A stretch of 35,022 bases of DNA, taken from Clostridiales bacterium (lineage in GTDB: Bacteria > Bacillota > Clostridia > Oscillospirales > Acutalibacteraceae). The stretch covers positions 1 to 35,022 of the forward strand of contig JAAWNT010000021.1 in NCBI GenBank assembly GCA_022799115.1, given 5' to 3'. Below, piece by piece: positions 7,611-14,817 of the stretch. The translations under genes and the position numbers were made by a program. The notes under the pieces were generated by a model. The model saw only the letters and a program-made list of their open reading frames with translations. It searched no databases and was not told where the DNA came from. The stretch's first letter is position 1, and each line of letters opens with the position of its first letter.

Positions 7611-7737
7611 GGTAAATTGCAAAGGACTAAAAATTCCAACTATTCCCTAATGAACAATGAATCTTGAATACAGTAAGATTAAGAACAAAGGCGTTCTTAC
7701 GGCCCCGTAGGGGCGTAGGCTACCTTTGTTCTTTTTT
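7611..7737 (+). ncRNA. Candidate small RNA, about 127 nt
   Basis: A strong promoter upstream and a strong terminator downstream define a transcript of about 127 nucleotides with no meaningful ORF. The first 50 bases are A-rich and probably unpaired, followed by a hairpin AATCTT/AAGATT (7660-7680) directly against the terminator stem. I do not recognise a known RNA family; it does not resemble 6S, SRP or tmRNA. It could be a trans-acting small RNA or a product of tenI-nfnA spacing with no function. The 5' end is inferred from the -10 position. Confidence 0.5.
7681..7737 (+). terminator. Strong intrinsic terminator of the candidate small RNA
   Basis: An 11-base-pair perfect stem (7681-7691 with 7723-7733) encloses a second GC-rich hairpin, GCCCC-GTA-GGGGC (7702-7714), and runs into six T residues. 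It would also end read-through from the thiamine operon. Confidence 0.9.
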
Positions 7738-7940
7738 GTGAATTCACAGATTATTGTCTGTTAAAATTGTATAAATTCAGATGTGGATTGTATGGCTTTG
7801 TACAATTGATAAGAGTGTTGCCGTTCTGGCGCACTATGAAATATTGGTTGTTTTCATCGTGCAGAATTCCATGTTGGTTGCTGTGCCTAAAATGGAATCG
7901 TGTTCTTTGTGTAAAAGGGTAGGGGATTCCTGTAAACGAT

Positions 7941-7979
7941 GCGGATGTGCTTGAAAAATAGCGAAAATCCGCATATAAT
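7941..7979 (+). promoter_or_regulatory. nfnA promoter with flanking inverted repeat
   Basis: TTGAAA (7951-7956), 17 bases, then TATAAT (7974-7979) form a good sigma-A promoter about 80 bases before nfnA. Six-base inverted arms GCGGAT (7941-7946) and ATCCGC (7967-7972) bracket the -35 element, one base short of the -10. This is where a repressor would bind, but the sequence is not a Rex site and I cannot name a regulator. Confidence 0.75.
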
Positions 7980-8060
7980 AAAGGAACTGATGAAAGGCTG
8001 TTAAAATAGTAAAATAGGTGCGGCTTTTTCGTGCAGTTGTGATAATAAAGGAGTGTCGTT

Positions 8061-8909
8061 ATGTTCCGTATCGTAGAAAAAGAAGCGCTCAATCCGTCGG
8101 TATCCAAGATGGTGATTGAAGCTCCTTTCATTGCAAAAAAGGCAAAAGCCGGCCAGTTCATTATTTTACGGGTGAACGAACACGGCGAACGGATTCCTTT
8201 GACCATAGCGGATTATGACCGGGAACAGGGAACGGTAACTATAATCTATCAGAAAGTGGGAAAAACCACTATGCTGCTGGACCAGCTGAAAGAAAACGAT
8301 GCGCTTTTGGATTTCATCGGACCTTTGGGAAAAGCTTCCGAACTGGAGGGCTATCGCAAAGCGGCTGTAATCGGCGGAGGCGCAGGGTGCGCCATCGCCT
8401 ATCCCCAGGCCAAAGCGCTGCACGGGATGGGGATTCCGGTGGATGTAATCGCCGGATTTCGCAGCAAGGATTTGATTATTCTGGAAGAAGAGATGAAGGC
8501 GGTTAGCCATCGGCTGACCGTGATGACCGACGATGGATCCAATGGCAATAAGGGCTTTGTCACCGACGCCCTGCGGGATAACATTCAGGCGGGAGCGGAT
8601 TACGATTTGGTGGTGGCCATCGGCCCCATTCCCATGATGCGGGCGGTTTGCGATTTAACAAGGGACTATCAGATCAAAACCATTGTCAGTATGAATCCCA
8701 TCATGATCGACGGTACCGGAATGTGCGGCGGTTGCCGCCTGACGGTGGGAGGAAAAACAAAATTTGCCTGTGTGGATGGGCCGGACTTCGACGGTCATGA
8801 GGTGGATTTTGACGAAGCGATGAAGCGGCTGAGAATCTATAAAGACGAAGAACAACGAGAAGCAAGAGAAGAAAATTGTCGATTGATGAGAGGTGCGGAG
8901 CATGCCTAA
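8061..8909 (+). CDS. nfnA: NADH-dependent ferredoxin:NADP+ oxidoreductase small subunit NfnA
   Basis: NfnA, with NfnB, couples reduction of NADP+ by NADH and reduced ferredoxin through flavin-based electron bifurcation. The 282-residue product is a ferredoxin-NADP reductase-type protein: the FAD-binding RIPLTI at 44-49, the NAD-binding GGGAGCAIAYP at about 105-115, and a C-terminal cluster-binding region with Cys222, Cys225 and Cys237. No fourth cysteine lies at the expected distance. It was formerly annotated as a sulfide dehydrogenase or dihydroorotate dehydrogenase electron-transfer subunit, but the partner gene next to it settles the role. AAGGAG precedes the ATG. Confidence 0.9.
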   Translation: MFRIVEKEALNPSVSKMVIEAPFIAKKAKAGQFIILRVNEHGERIPLTIADYDREQGTVTIIYQKVGKTTMLLDQLKENDALLDFIGPLGKASELEGYRKAAVIGGGAGCAIAYPQAKALHGMGIPVDVIAGFRSKDLIILEEEMKAVSHRLTVMTDDGSNGNKGFVTDALRDNIQAGADYDLVVAIGPIPMMRAVCDLTRDYQIKTIVSMNPIMIDGTGMCGGCRLTVGGKTKFACVDGPDFDGHEVDFDEAMKRLRIYKDEEQREAREENCRLMRGAEHA

Positions 8910-10296
8910 TATGACGCCGAAAAAAACGCCCATGCCCGAGCAGGCCCCAAAGGTGCGCAACAAAAACTTTGAGGAAGTGACCTTGGGATATACCGATGAA
9001 ATGGCTTTGCAGGAGGCGCAGCGCTGTTTAAACTGTAAGCATAAACCCTGCGTATCCGGCTGTCCGGTGAATGTGCCCATTCCAGAGTTTATTCACCGTG
9101 TTGCCGAAGGGGATCTGGAAGGGGCCTATCGCACCATCAAATCCACCAACTCCCTTCCCGCTGTTTGCGGCCGCGTCTGTCCCCAGGAGAGGCAATGCGA
9201 GTCCAAATGCGTGCGCTCCATCAAAGGCGATTCGGTGGGTATCGGCAGGCTGGAACGATATGTAGCCGATTGGTTTATGGAGCATGGCAAGGCGGAAGAG
9301 GCGAAACCAAAGCCCAATGGGCACAAGGTCGCGGTGTTGGGATCCGGGCCTTCCGGCCTGACCTGTGCCGGAGATCTGGCAAAGCTGGGCTATGAAGTCA
9401 CGGTGTTTGAGGCTCTGCACAGTCCGGGCGGCGTGCTGATGTATGGGATTCCGGAATTCCGGCTTCCGAAAAAGATCGTGCAAAAAGAGATTGACCAGCT
9501 CAGACAGATGGGGGTAACCATCGATACCGATATGGTAATTGGAAAGGTACTCTCCGTCGATGAATTGTTTGAGTTGGGCTACGAAGCGCTATATGTGGGT
9601 ACCGGCGCAGGACTGCCCAGATTTATGAATATTCCGGGCGAAGGGTTGCTGGGCGTGTATTCGGCCAATGAGTTTCTCACCCGTATTAATCTGATGAAGG
9701 CATATCTGGACGATTACGATACCCCGATCATAAAACCCCGCCGTGTGGCGGTGATCGGCGGCGGCAATGTGGCCATGGATGCAGCCCGCTGCGCCAAACG
9801 TTTGGGCGCGGAGGAAGTTTCCATTCTCTATCGCCGCTCGGAAGCCGAGATGCCTGCCCGCAACGAGGAGATCCATCATGCCAAAGAGGAAGGCATTACC
9901 TTCCGGTTGCTCAACAACCCGGTGCAGATCCTGGGCGATGAACAGGGAAATGTCAACCAGATCGAATGCGTGGAAATGGAACTGGGCGAACCGGACGCCT
10001 CCGGGCGCCGCAGCCCGAAAGAAAAAGAAGGTTCCAATTTTCGGCTGGATGTGGATTGTGTGGTCGTTGCCATTGGGAATTCCCCGAATCCGCTCATCCG
10101 TTCCACGACGCATGGGATCGAAGCCAATCAGCGCGGCTGCCTTATCGTGGACGACGACACCCTGCAAACCACTCGCCAGGGCGTTTATGCCGGCGGCGAC
10201 GCGGTGACAGGAGCCGCCACCGTGATTCTGGCCATGGGCGCAGGGAAACATGCGGCTCGCTCGATTGATGAGTTTATTCAGTCAAAACAAAAGTAA
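8902..10296 (+). CDS. nfnB: Ferredoxin:NADP+ oxidoreductase large subunit NfnB (GltD-like)
   Basis: NfnB carries the bifurcating FAD and the NADP(H) site of the NfnAB complex. The 464-residue protein resembles the glutamate synthase small subunit: two cysteine sets for 4Fe-4S clusters (Cys42, 45, 50, 54 and Cys89, 93, 99, 103), an FAD-binding GSGPSG at 147-152, a second Rossmann motif (VIGGGNVAMDAAR), and a C-terminal AGGDAVTGAATV. No glutamate synthase large subunit is nearby. The ATG at 8902 overlaps the end of nfnA by eight bases and has GAGAGGTG six bases before it, so the two are translationally coupled. Confidence 0.9.
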   Translation: MPNMTPKKTPMPEQAPKVRNKNFEEVTLGYTDEMALQEAQRCLNCKHKPCVSGCPVNVPIPEFIHRVAEGDLEGAYRTIKSTNSLPAVCGRVCPQERQCESKCVRSIKGDSVGIGRLERYVADWFMEHGKAEEAKPKPNGHKVAVLGSGPSGLTCAGDLAKLGYEVTVFEALHSPGGVLMYGIPEFRLPKKIVQKEIDQLRQMGVTIDTDMVIGKVLSVDELFELGYEALYVGTGAGLPRFMNIPGEGLLGVYSANEFLTRINLMKAYLDDYDTPIIKPRRVAVIGGGNVAMDAARCAKRLGAEEVSILYRRSEAEMPARNEEIHHAKEEGITFRLLNNPVQILGDEQGNVNQIECVEMELGEPDASGRRSPKEKEGSNFRLDVDCVVVAIGNSPNPLIRSTTHGIEANQRGCLIVDDDTLQTTRQGVYAGGDAVTGAATVILAMGAGKHAARSIDEFIQSKQK

Positions 10297-10312
10297 GGCT
10301 GTCTTGCCCTTT

Positions 10313-10359
10313 AAAACGCATTCTCGGATTTCCGCAGTGAAACCGGAAATGCGTTTTTT
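10313..10359 (+). terminator. Intrinsic terminator after nfnB
   Basis: AAAACGCATT (10313-10322) pairs with AATGCGTTTT (10348-10357), and the run of T residues follows. It lies about 16 bases after the nfnB stop codon. Confidence 0.85.
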
Positions 10360-10630
10360 GTTTTGATGCGTAATGTTTGTATGGCATGGAAAAAACAGCT
10401 CTCTTGTTTCAACAGGCAACCTGGACGTCGCGTCGCCGTTTCCGCAGTGGATATAATGTTTCTTCTGCATGGAAATACCACTTGATTTCATGCGATGTGC
10501 ACAAAAACAAAATGCAAGCAGAGGCAACTGCTGGAATAAACTGAGAAATACCGATCGTTTGTTCTTGTTTTTGTTGAATTTTATATTTATTTGAGTTAAA
10601 ATAGAAAAACTAATGTAAAGGAGTGAGAAA
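10360..10630. other. Intergenic region before the MATE gene
   Basis: Beyond the nfnB terminator I see no coding region. There is one nine-pair hairpin with a bulge (10467-10493), preceded by an isolated TATAAT (10452-10457) that lacks a matching -35. The promoter of the next gene lies at the right end. Confidence 0.4.
10574..10602 (+). promoter_or_regulatory. Sigma-A promoter of the MATE gene
   Basis: TTGAAT (10574-10579), a 17-base AT-rich spacer and TAAAAT (10597-10602) form a fair promoter, leaving a leader of about 20 bases with AAAGGAG before the start codon. Confidence 0.65.
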
Positions 10631-12022
10631 ATGGAAAAAATTGCGGAAAACAAGATGGGTACGCAGCCCATGCTTCGATTAATTATTTCAATGTCTCTGC
10701 CAGCGATGTTTTCCATGCTGGTTCAGGCGCTCTACAATGTTGTGGATAGTTATTTTGTAGCCCAGATCAATGAAAACGCATTGACAGCGGTATCCTATGC
10801 GTTTCCCATCCAGACATTGCTGATCGCTCTTTCCGGCGGAACGGGAATCGGCATCAACTCACTGGTTTCCCGACGACTGGGGGAGGGGAGAAAAAAGGAG
10901 GCCGGCAGCGCAGCGACCCATGGCTTGCTGTTGGGCGTGGCAAATTGGGTGATTTTTCTCATCTTTGGCCTGTTTTTCTCTCGGATGTTCTTTGAGAGCT
11001 TTACCAGTACGGAAGAAGTAATTGTGATGGGCACCCAGTATATGAGTGTCGTTTGTATCTTCTCTTTCGGTATCTTCATTGAAATGAATATGGAAAAGAT
11101 CCTTCAGGCCACAGGCAATATGATCTATCCCATGCTGTTTCAGCTTACCGGCGCCATCACCAATATTATCTTAGATCCTATTTTTATCTTTGGATATTTG
11201 GGAGTTCCGGCGATGGGGATCACCGGCGCGGCGGTGGCAACGGTAATTGGTCAGATTTTGGCGATGCTGTTTGCCGCCGTTGTCATCTTCTGTAAGGAGC
11301 ACGAAGTGGATATCACTTTTCGGGGCTTCCGGCTCAGCGGAAAGGTAATCAAAGAGATCTATGTGGTAGGATTTCCCTCCATTATTATGCAGGCCATTGG
11401 ATCGGTGATGGTTATGGGGCTGAATGCCATCTTAACTACATTCTCTGAAACTGCGGTGGCGGTGCTGGGAATCTATTATAAGCTGCAATCCTTTGTGTTT
11501 ATGCCGGTATTTGGTCTTACGGCCGGGGTCATGCCCATTATGGGGTATAACTTTGGCGCTCAGAAGAAAAAGCGGTTGATGTCCTGCTTAAAAATAGGCT
11601 GCATCATCGCGCTGGGGATTATGCTGGTGGGTACCATTCTGTTTTGGGTGATCCCCGGCGAGCTGCTGCTCATCTTTAACGCTTCCACTGATATGCTGGG
11701 GATCGGCGTCCCCGCGCTGGAAACTATCAGCCTGTGCTTTATCCCAGCCGCGTTGGGAATTATGTTTTCCACGATCTTTCAGGCGGTTGGCAAGGGTGCG
11801 TACAGTTTGATTATCTCTGTGCTGCGTCAATTGGTGGTTATTATGCCGGTCGCTTATATGATGGCCCAGACCGGTGTGCTGAGCAATGTGTGGTATGCGT
11901 TCCCGATTGCAGAGGTGTTCTCTTTCGTGGCCAGCGTCCTTTTGTTTTTCTTGCTGTACAAGAAGGTCATTAAAAACCTTGGCCGCTCCAGAGAACAGTT
12001 GGAGCAGGCAAGCCGGTTCTAA
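10631..12022 (+). CDS. MATE family multidrug/Na+ efflux transporter
   Basis: This 463-residue integral membrane protein has about twelve hydrophobic segments in two similar halves, as in the MATE (NorM/DinF/MepA) family. Such transporters export drugs or metabolites using a sodium or proton gradient. The N-terminal MLRLIISMSLPAMFSMLVQALYN-like start, with Pro in the first helix and the VDSYF segment, is typical of the MepA-like branch found in Clostridia. The ATG has a clear AAAGGAG site. The gene has its own promoter and terminator. No regulator gene is beside it, so the substrate cannot be inferred. Confidence 0.9.
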   Translation: MEKIAENKMGTQPMLRLIISMSLPAMFSMLVQALYNVVDSYFVAQINENALTAVSYAFPIQTLLIALSGGTGIGINSLVSRRLGEGRKKEAGSAATHGLLLGVANWVIFLIFGLFFSRMFFESFTSTEEVIVMGTQYMSVVCIFSFGIFIEMNMEKILQATGNMIYPMLFQLTGAITNIILDPIFIFGYLGVPAMGITGAAVATVIGQILAMLFAAVVIFCKEHEVDITFRGFRLSGKVIKEIYVVGFPSIIMQAIGSVMVMGLNAILTTFSETAVAVLGIYYKLQSFVFMPVFGLTAGVMPIMGYNFGAQKKKRLMSCLKIGCIIALGIMLVGTILFWVIPGELLLIFNASTDMLGIGVPALETISLCFIPAALGIMFSTIFQAVGKGAYSLIISVLRQLVVIMPVAYMMAQTGVLSNVWYAFPIAEVFSFVASVLLFFLLYKKVIKNLGRSREQLEQASRF

Positions 12023-12043
12023 CTGTTGATTTATACCGAAAAG

Positions 12044-12085
12044 ACGGGCGGTTATCCAAATAAGGGTAACTGCCCGTTTTCTCTT
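12044..12085 (+). terminator. Intrinsic terminator after the MATE gene
   Basis: ACGGGC plus GTTA pair with TAAC plus GCCCGT (12044-12077), one mismatch within the stem, followed by TTTCTCTT. It lies 20 bases after the stop codon. Confidence 0.75.
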
Positions 12086-12173
12086 GTTAAAACAAAACAG
12101 ATTGCGTGAGAATTCTCCAAACTGGCGAAGGATCCGCGTTTGTCCATAGGGCCTGAAATCCGGGCGCTTTTGG

Positions 12174-12203
12174 TATGAATCCCGCTTGCCCCTCATATAG
12201 ATT
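12174..12203 (+). promoter_or_regulatory. Possible sigma-E-type sporulation promoter of spoIVFA
   Basis: TATGAA (12174-12179), then 14 bases, then CATATAGATT (12194-12203) resembles the mother-cell sigma-E consensus (ATA-type -35, CATAnnnT -10). The spoIVF operon is under sigma-E in Bacillus, so the fit is expected. The match is by eye and no sigma-A promoter competes in this gap. Confidence 0.35.
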
Positions 12204-12222
12204 GGACAGGAGGGATTGACCG

Positions 12223-13041
12223 ATGACAGAATACAGAAATTATTCCGAAGAACAATACGATCCCGCGTTTTGGGATGAGGAATCAGATGAACAGCAGACT
12301 CCCCAGGAGAAAAAGACCAGGTATTTGGGAACCCAGCTTTTGTTGATTATTCAGATTGTGCTGTGCGCACTGGTGCTTTTGATGACCCTGGGACTCAAGC
12401 TGATTGGGGGCGATTGGTACGAAGGGTTTCGCAGTTGGTATCTAACCGAAGTGAATAAATCCATCATCGCCAGCGACGATATCGCGCAATATCAGGACGC
12501 GTGGAACGCGATCTTTTCTCCTAAGGATCGTACAGGGGAAACCGCCGAACAGGATTCCTCCTCCGAACTTGGAACCGCGCTGCAGGTGTCCTATCCCCGC
12601 GCGACAACCTCAGAACGCAGTAACAAACCGGTTTTGCTATCCGTCGCCTTGTCCGCGCCTCTGAAATCCGGCGCTCTGACTTCCGAGTTTGCCTTGCGGC
12701 AGGATCCATTTACCAAGGAGGAGAAATGGCATCACGGACTGGATATTGCGTCCCCTGAAGGAAGTGAAATCGGATGCGTCCTGCCTGGTCAGGTTATCGA
12801 GGCGCAGGAAAGCCCTTCCTATGGGAAATATGTGATTGTCGATCACGGAAATGAAATCCAAACATTGTATGCGCACTGCAATGAACTGTTGGTTAAAGCC
12901 GGGGATTCGGTGTCCAGGGGGACCGTCCTCGCGAAAGTGGGACAGACTGGAAATGCCACTGGCAATCATCTGCACCTGGAACTGCGTATCAACGGAGAAT
13001 CCTATGATCCGCAGCCGCTTCTTGGGGGAGTCTACGTTTGA
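12223..13041 (+). CDS. spoIVFA: Membrane-anchored M23 metallopeptidase-like protein, probable SpoIVFA
   Basis: The 272-residue product has an acidic N-terminus, one membrane segment at about residues 37-61, a linker, and a C-terminal LytM/M23 domain (about 150-265). It lies directly before an M50 protease with which it overlaps, the arrangement of spoIVFA-spoIVFB. In Bacillus, SpoIVFA anchors and restrains SpoIVFB in the outer forespore membrane. Here the full set of M23 zinc and catalytic residues seems present: His170 and Asp174 (HxxxD), His218, and the HLH motif with His249 and His251. So it may be an active endopeptidase rather than a scaffold only. AGGAGG precedes the ATG. A SpoIIQ-like role is the main alternative. 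Confidence 0.75.
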   Translation: MTEYRNYSEEQYDPAFWDEESDEQQTPQEKKTRYLGTQLLLIIQIVLCALVLLMTLGLKLIGGDWYEGFRSWYLTEVNKSIIASDDIAQYQDAWNAIFSPKDRTGETAEQDSSSELGTALQVSYPRATTSERSNKPVLLSVALSAPLKSGALTSEFALRQDPFTKEEKWHHGLDIASPEGSEIGCVLPGQVIEAQESPSYGKYVIVDHGNEIQTLYAHCNELLVKAGDSVSRGTVLAKVGQTGNATGNHLHLELRINGESYDPQPLLGGVYV

Positions 13042-13652
13042 TCCGTTTTCGAATCTTCGGTTGTATCGTCGAGCTTAGCTTTTTATTTGTGGCGGCCACC
13101 GCCTGTACGGTGCTGCTGGATCGAACCGGATGCATCCTCAGCACGCTGTTTGCGAGCGTTTTACACGAATGCGGCCACCTGACCGCCATGTTCTGTTTTG
13201 GCGGGGCGCCGGAGAAAATCACCTTTGGCGTATTTAACATCGATATTGTGGACCAAAATCGGACGAGGCGCGGTTATCGTCAGGATTTCATCATCCTTTT
13301 GGCGGGGCCGGCGGTCAACCTAATCCTTTTTGTTCTGCTTTATGCGATGTCCTGTTTGATTCCAGGCGTAAACGTAGTCTTTGCGGCTTCCACCCATCTG
13401 CTGATCGGCCTGTTCAATTTGCTGCCTGTGGAGTCTCTGGATGGAGGACAAATCCTCTATGCGCTGCTGTGTGAAAGGATTACTCCCGAAAGGGCGTCCA
13501 GGTGGGTGCTGGCTGTTTCGTTTTTTTCTCTGTTGCCGGTTGCTGCGATGGGATTTATCGTGTTGCTGCAATCGAAGTATAACTTTTCTCTTCTTCTGGC
13601 GAGCTGTTATCTCATTGGTCAGCTTCTGCTTCGGCGGGGCCGGTATGAGTAG
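13038..13652 (+). CDS. spoIVFB: Site-2 protease of the M50 family, probable SpoIVFB
   Basis: This 204-residue polytopic membrane metalloprotease has the zinc motif HECGH at 43-47 and the second-ligand region NLLPVESLDGGQ with Asp135. Size and architecture match SpoIVFB, which cleaves pro-sigma-K within the mother-cell membrane. It lacks the C-terminal CBS domain found in Bacillus SpoIVFB, as is common in Clostridia. The start is TTG at 13038, overlapping the stop of the preceding gene (TTGA), with GGGGGAG seven bases upstream; no ATG alternative exists nearby. Tight coupling to spoIVFA supports the assignment. Confidence 0.8.
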   Translation: MIRFRIFGCIVELSFLFVAATACTVLLDRTGCILSTLFASVLHECGHLTAMFCFGGAPEKITFGVFNIDIVDQNRTRRGYRQDFIILLAGPAVNLILFVLLYAMSCLIPGVNVVFAASTHLLIGLFNLLPVESLDGGQILYALLCERITPERASRWVLAVSFFSLLPVAAMGFIVLLQSKYNFSLLLASCYLIGQLLLRRGRYE

Positions 13653-13707
13653 AAGAACACCGGGTCCAATTATTGGGAGGAATTTTTTGCTAACAAATAT
13701 AGAAAAT

Positions 13708-13746
13708 CCTGCTGTTTGCGAGTAACAGGCGGCAGGGCTTTTTTTT
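13708..13746 (+). terminator. Intrinsic terminator after spoIVFB
   Basis: CCTGC and TGTT pair with AACA and GCAGG (13708-13736) and are followed, after GC, by eight T residues. A second inverted repeat, AAGGACA/TGTCCTT (about 13753-13785), lies just downstream without a T-run. Confidence 0.65.
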
Positions 13747-13881
13747 GCGCTGGAAGGACAGGCCTTGTTTCAGTGGCTTGTCCTTTGACTCATATAGAAA
13801 AGAGGAAAAAGAAGCTTTCTTCATCAACGGTAATTTGATACAATAAAAACATAGACAATTACAAAGAACGGAGGTTATTTG

Positions 13882-14412
13882 ATGGAAAACCAAATCGACT
13901 TTTTAGCTTTGGCCTCGCAGCGTTATTCTGTGCGCAGCTTCCTCCCGCAGCCTATTGAGAAAGAGGCGCTAAATCGCATATTACAGGCGGGGCATCTGGC
14001 GCCCACTGCCTGTAATCTTCAGCCTCAGCGGATTCTTGTCGTCGATAGTCCGGAATCGGTTGCAAAGCTGCGCAAATGCACCAAATGTCACTTTGATGCT
14101 CCTGCGGCTCTTTTGGTCTGCTATGAGAAAGAAAAATGCTGGAAACGGAGATACGACGGAGCCTCCAGCGGTGTCATTGACGCAAGCATCGTGGCCACCC
14201 ACATGATGTTGGAGGCGGCGGCCCTGGGAGTGGGTACTACATGGGTCATGTATTTTGATCCCCAAGCGGTCCGCGAAGAATTTCAAATCCCGGAAACCAT
14301 TGAGCCTGTGGCTCTGCTGGTGATGGGATATCCGTCCAAAGAGGCAAAACCCTACCCTGGCCATTCGGAATTCCGTTCGCTTGAGGAAGTGGTGGTCTAT
14401 CATCAATTTTAA
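13882..14412 (+). CDS. Nitroreductase family protein
   Basis: The 176-residue product is a small FMN-dependent nitroreductase-type oxidoreductase. The N-terminal SQRYSVRSFLPQPI and APTACNLQPQR segments are the FMN phosphate-binding and loop regions of the family, and ALGVGTTWVMYF is the central dimer-core segment. It has four cysteines in residues 69-89 (CTKC and two more), a feature seen in clostridial members whose role is unknown to me. The true substrate cannot be told. The ATG at 13882 is preceded by GGAGG at seven bases, better than the TTG one codon before. It appears to be a single-gene unit. Confidence 0.85.
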   Translation: MENQIDFLALASQRYSVRSFLPQPIEKEALNRILQAGHLAPTACNLQPQRILVVDSPESVAKLRKCTKCHFDAPAALLVCYEKEKCWKRRYDGASSGVIDASIVATHMMLEAAALGVGTTWVMYFDPQAVREEFQIPETIEPVALLVMGYPSKEAKPYPGHSEFRSLEEVVVYHQF

Positions 14413-14817
14413 GCTGGCCGCTAATCATCATATGAAAGCAGGAATAACAAATTCTCCACAGATTAAAACCATACAGACAAAGGACCATGGAATAAGTTAA
14501 GACCGGCAATTTATTTATGTGGGAAGAGCCGGAACGCTTTCTTTGACTTATGATCGGACCTATAAACAGGCCGCGCCGCCAGTCTCAGAGGGAATCTGCA
14601 ACACTCCGACAAGGGTAGAATCCTTACGCAAAGGTTTGTCCGGCTGCCAGCATGGTTCTTTGTTCTTTTTGGTGTCAGCGGGACGTTCAGTAACAATTGC
14701 TAAGAGGAAATTCCAAACAGGTTGTGGGTTTGGCGTTGCATTGGGTGTCGAATTACAGTATAATGAAACACTAAGGCCTGTAATAAGGCGCAAATGCGTT
14801 AGAACGGAGAAAATGGA
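14413..14817. other. Intergenic region before the radical SAM gene
   Basis: This 405-base gap has no convincing gene. A 100-codon frame (14519-14821) spans most of it, but it reads straight through the promoter of the next gene and lacks a ribosome binding site and any recognisable motif. I see no clear terminator for the nitroreductase gene. A good promoter lies at the right end. Confidence 0.5.
14736..14764 (+). promoter_or_regulatory. Sigma-A promoter of the radical SAM gene
   Basis: TTGCAT (14736-14741), a 17-base spacer and a perfect TATAAT (14759-14764) lie 54 bases before the start codon. Confidence 0.7.

Larger units (their letters stand above)
7546..8060. other. Intergenic region between tenI and nfnA
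   Basis: This 515-base gap holds no credible coding region. It contains a complete promoter-to-terminator unit without an ORF (7576-7737), the nfnA promoter (7951-7979), and three inverted repeats: AATTGTA/TACAATT (7765-7771 and 7801-7807), ATTCCAT/ATGGAAT (7866-7872 and 7892-7898) and GCGGAT/ATCCGC (7941-7946 and 7967-7972). The first two are not followed by T-runs and their role is unclear. Confidence 0.6.
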
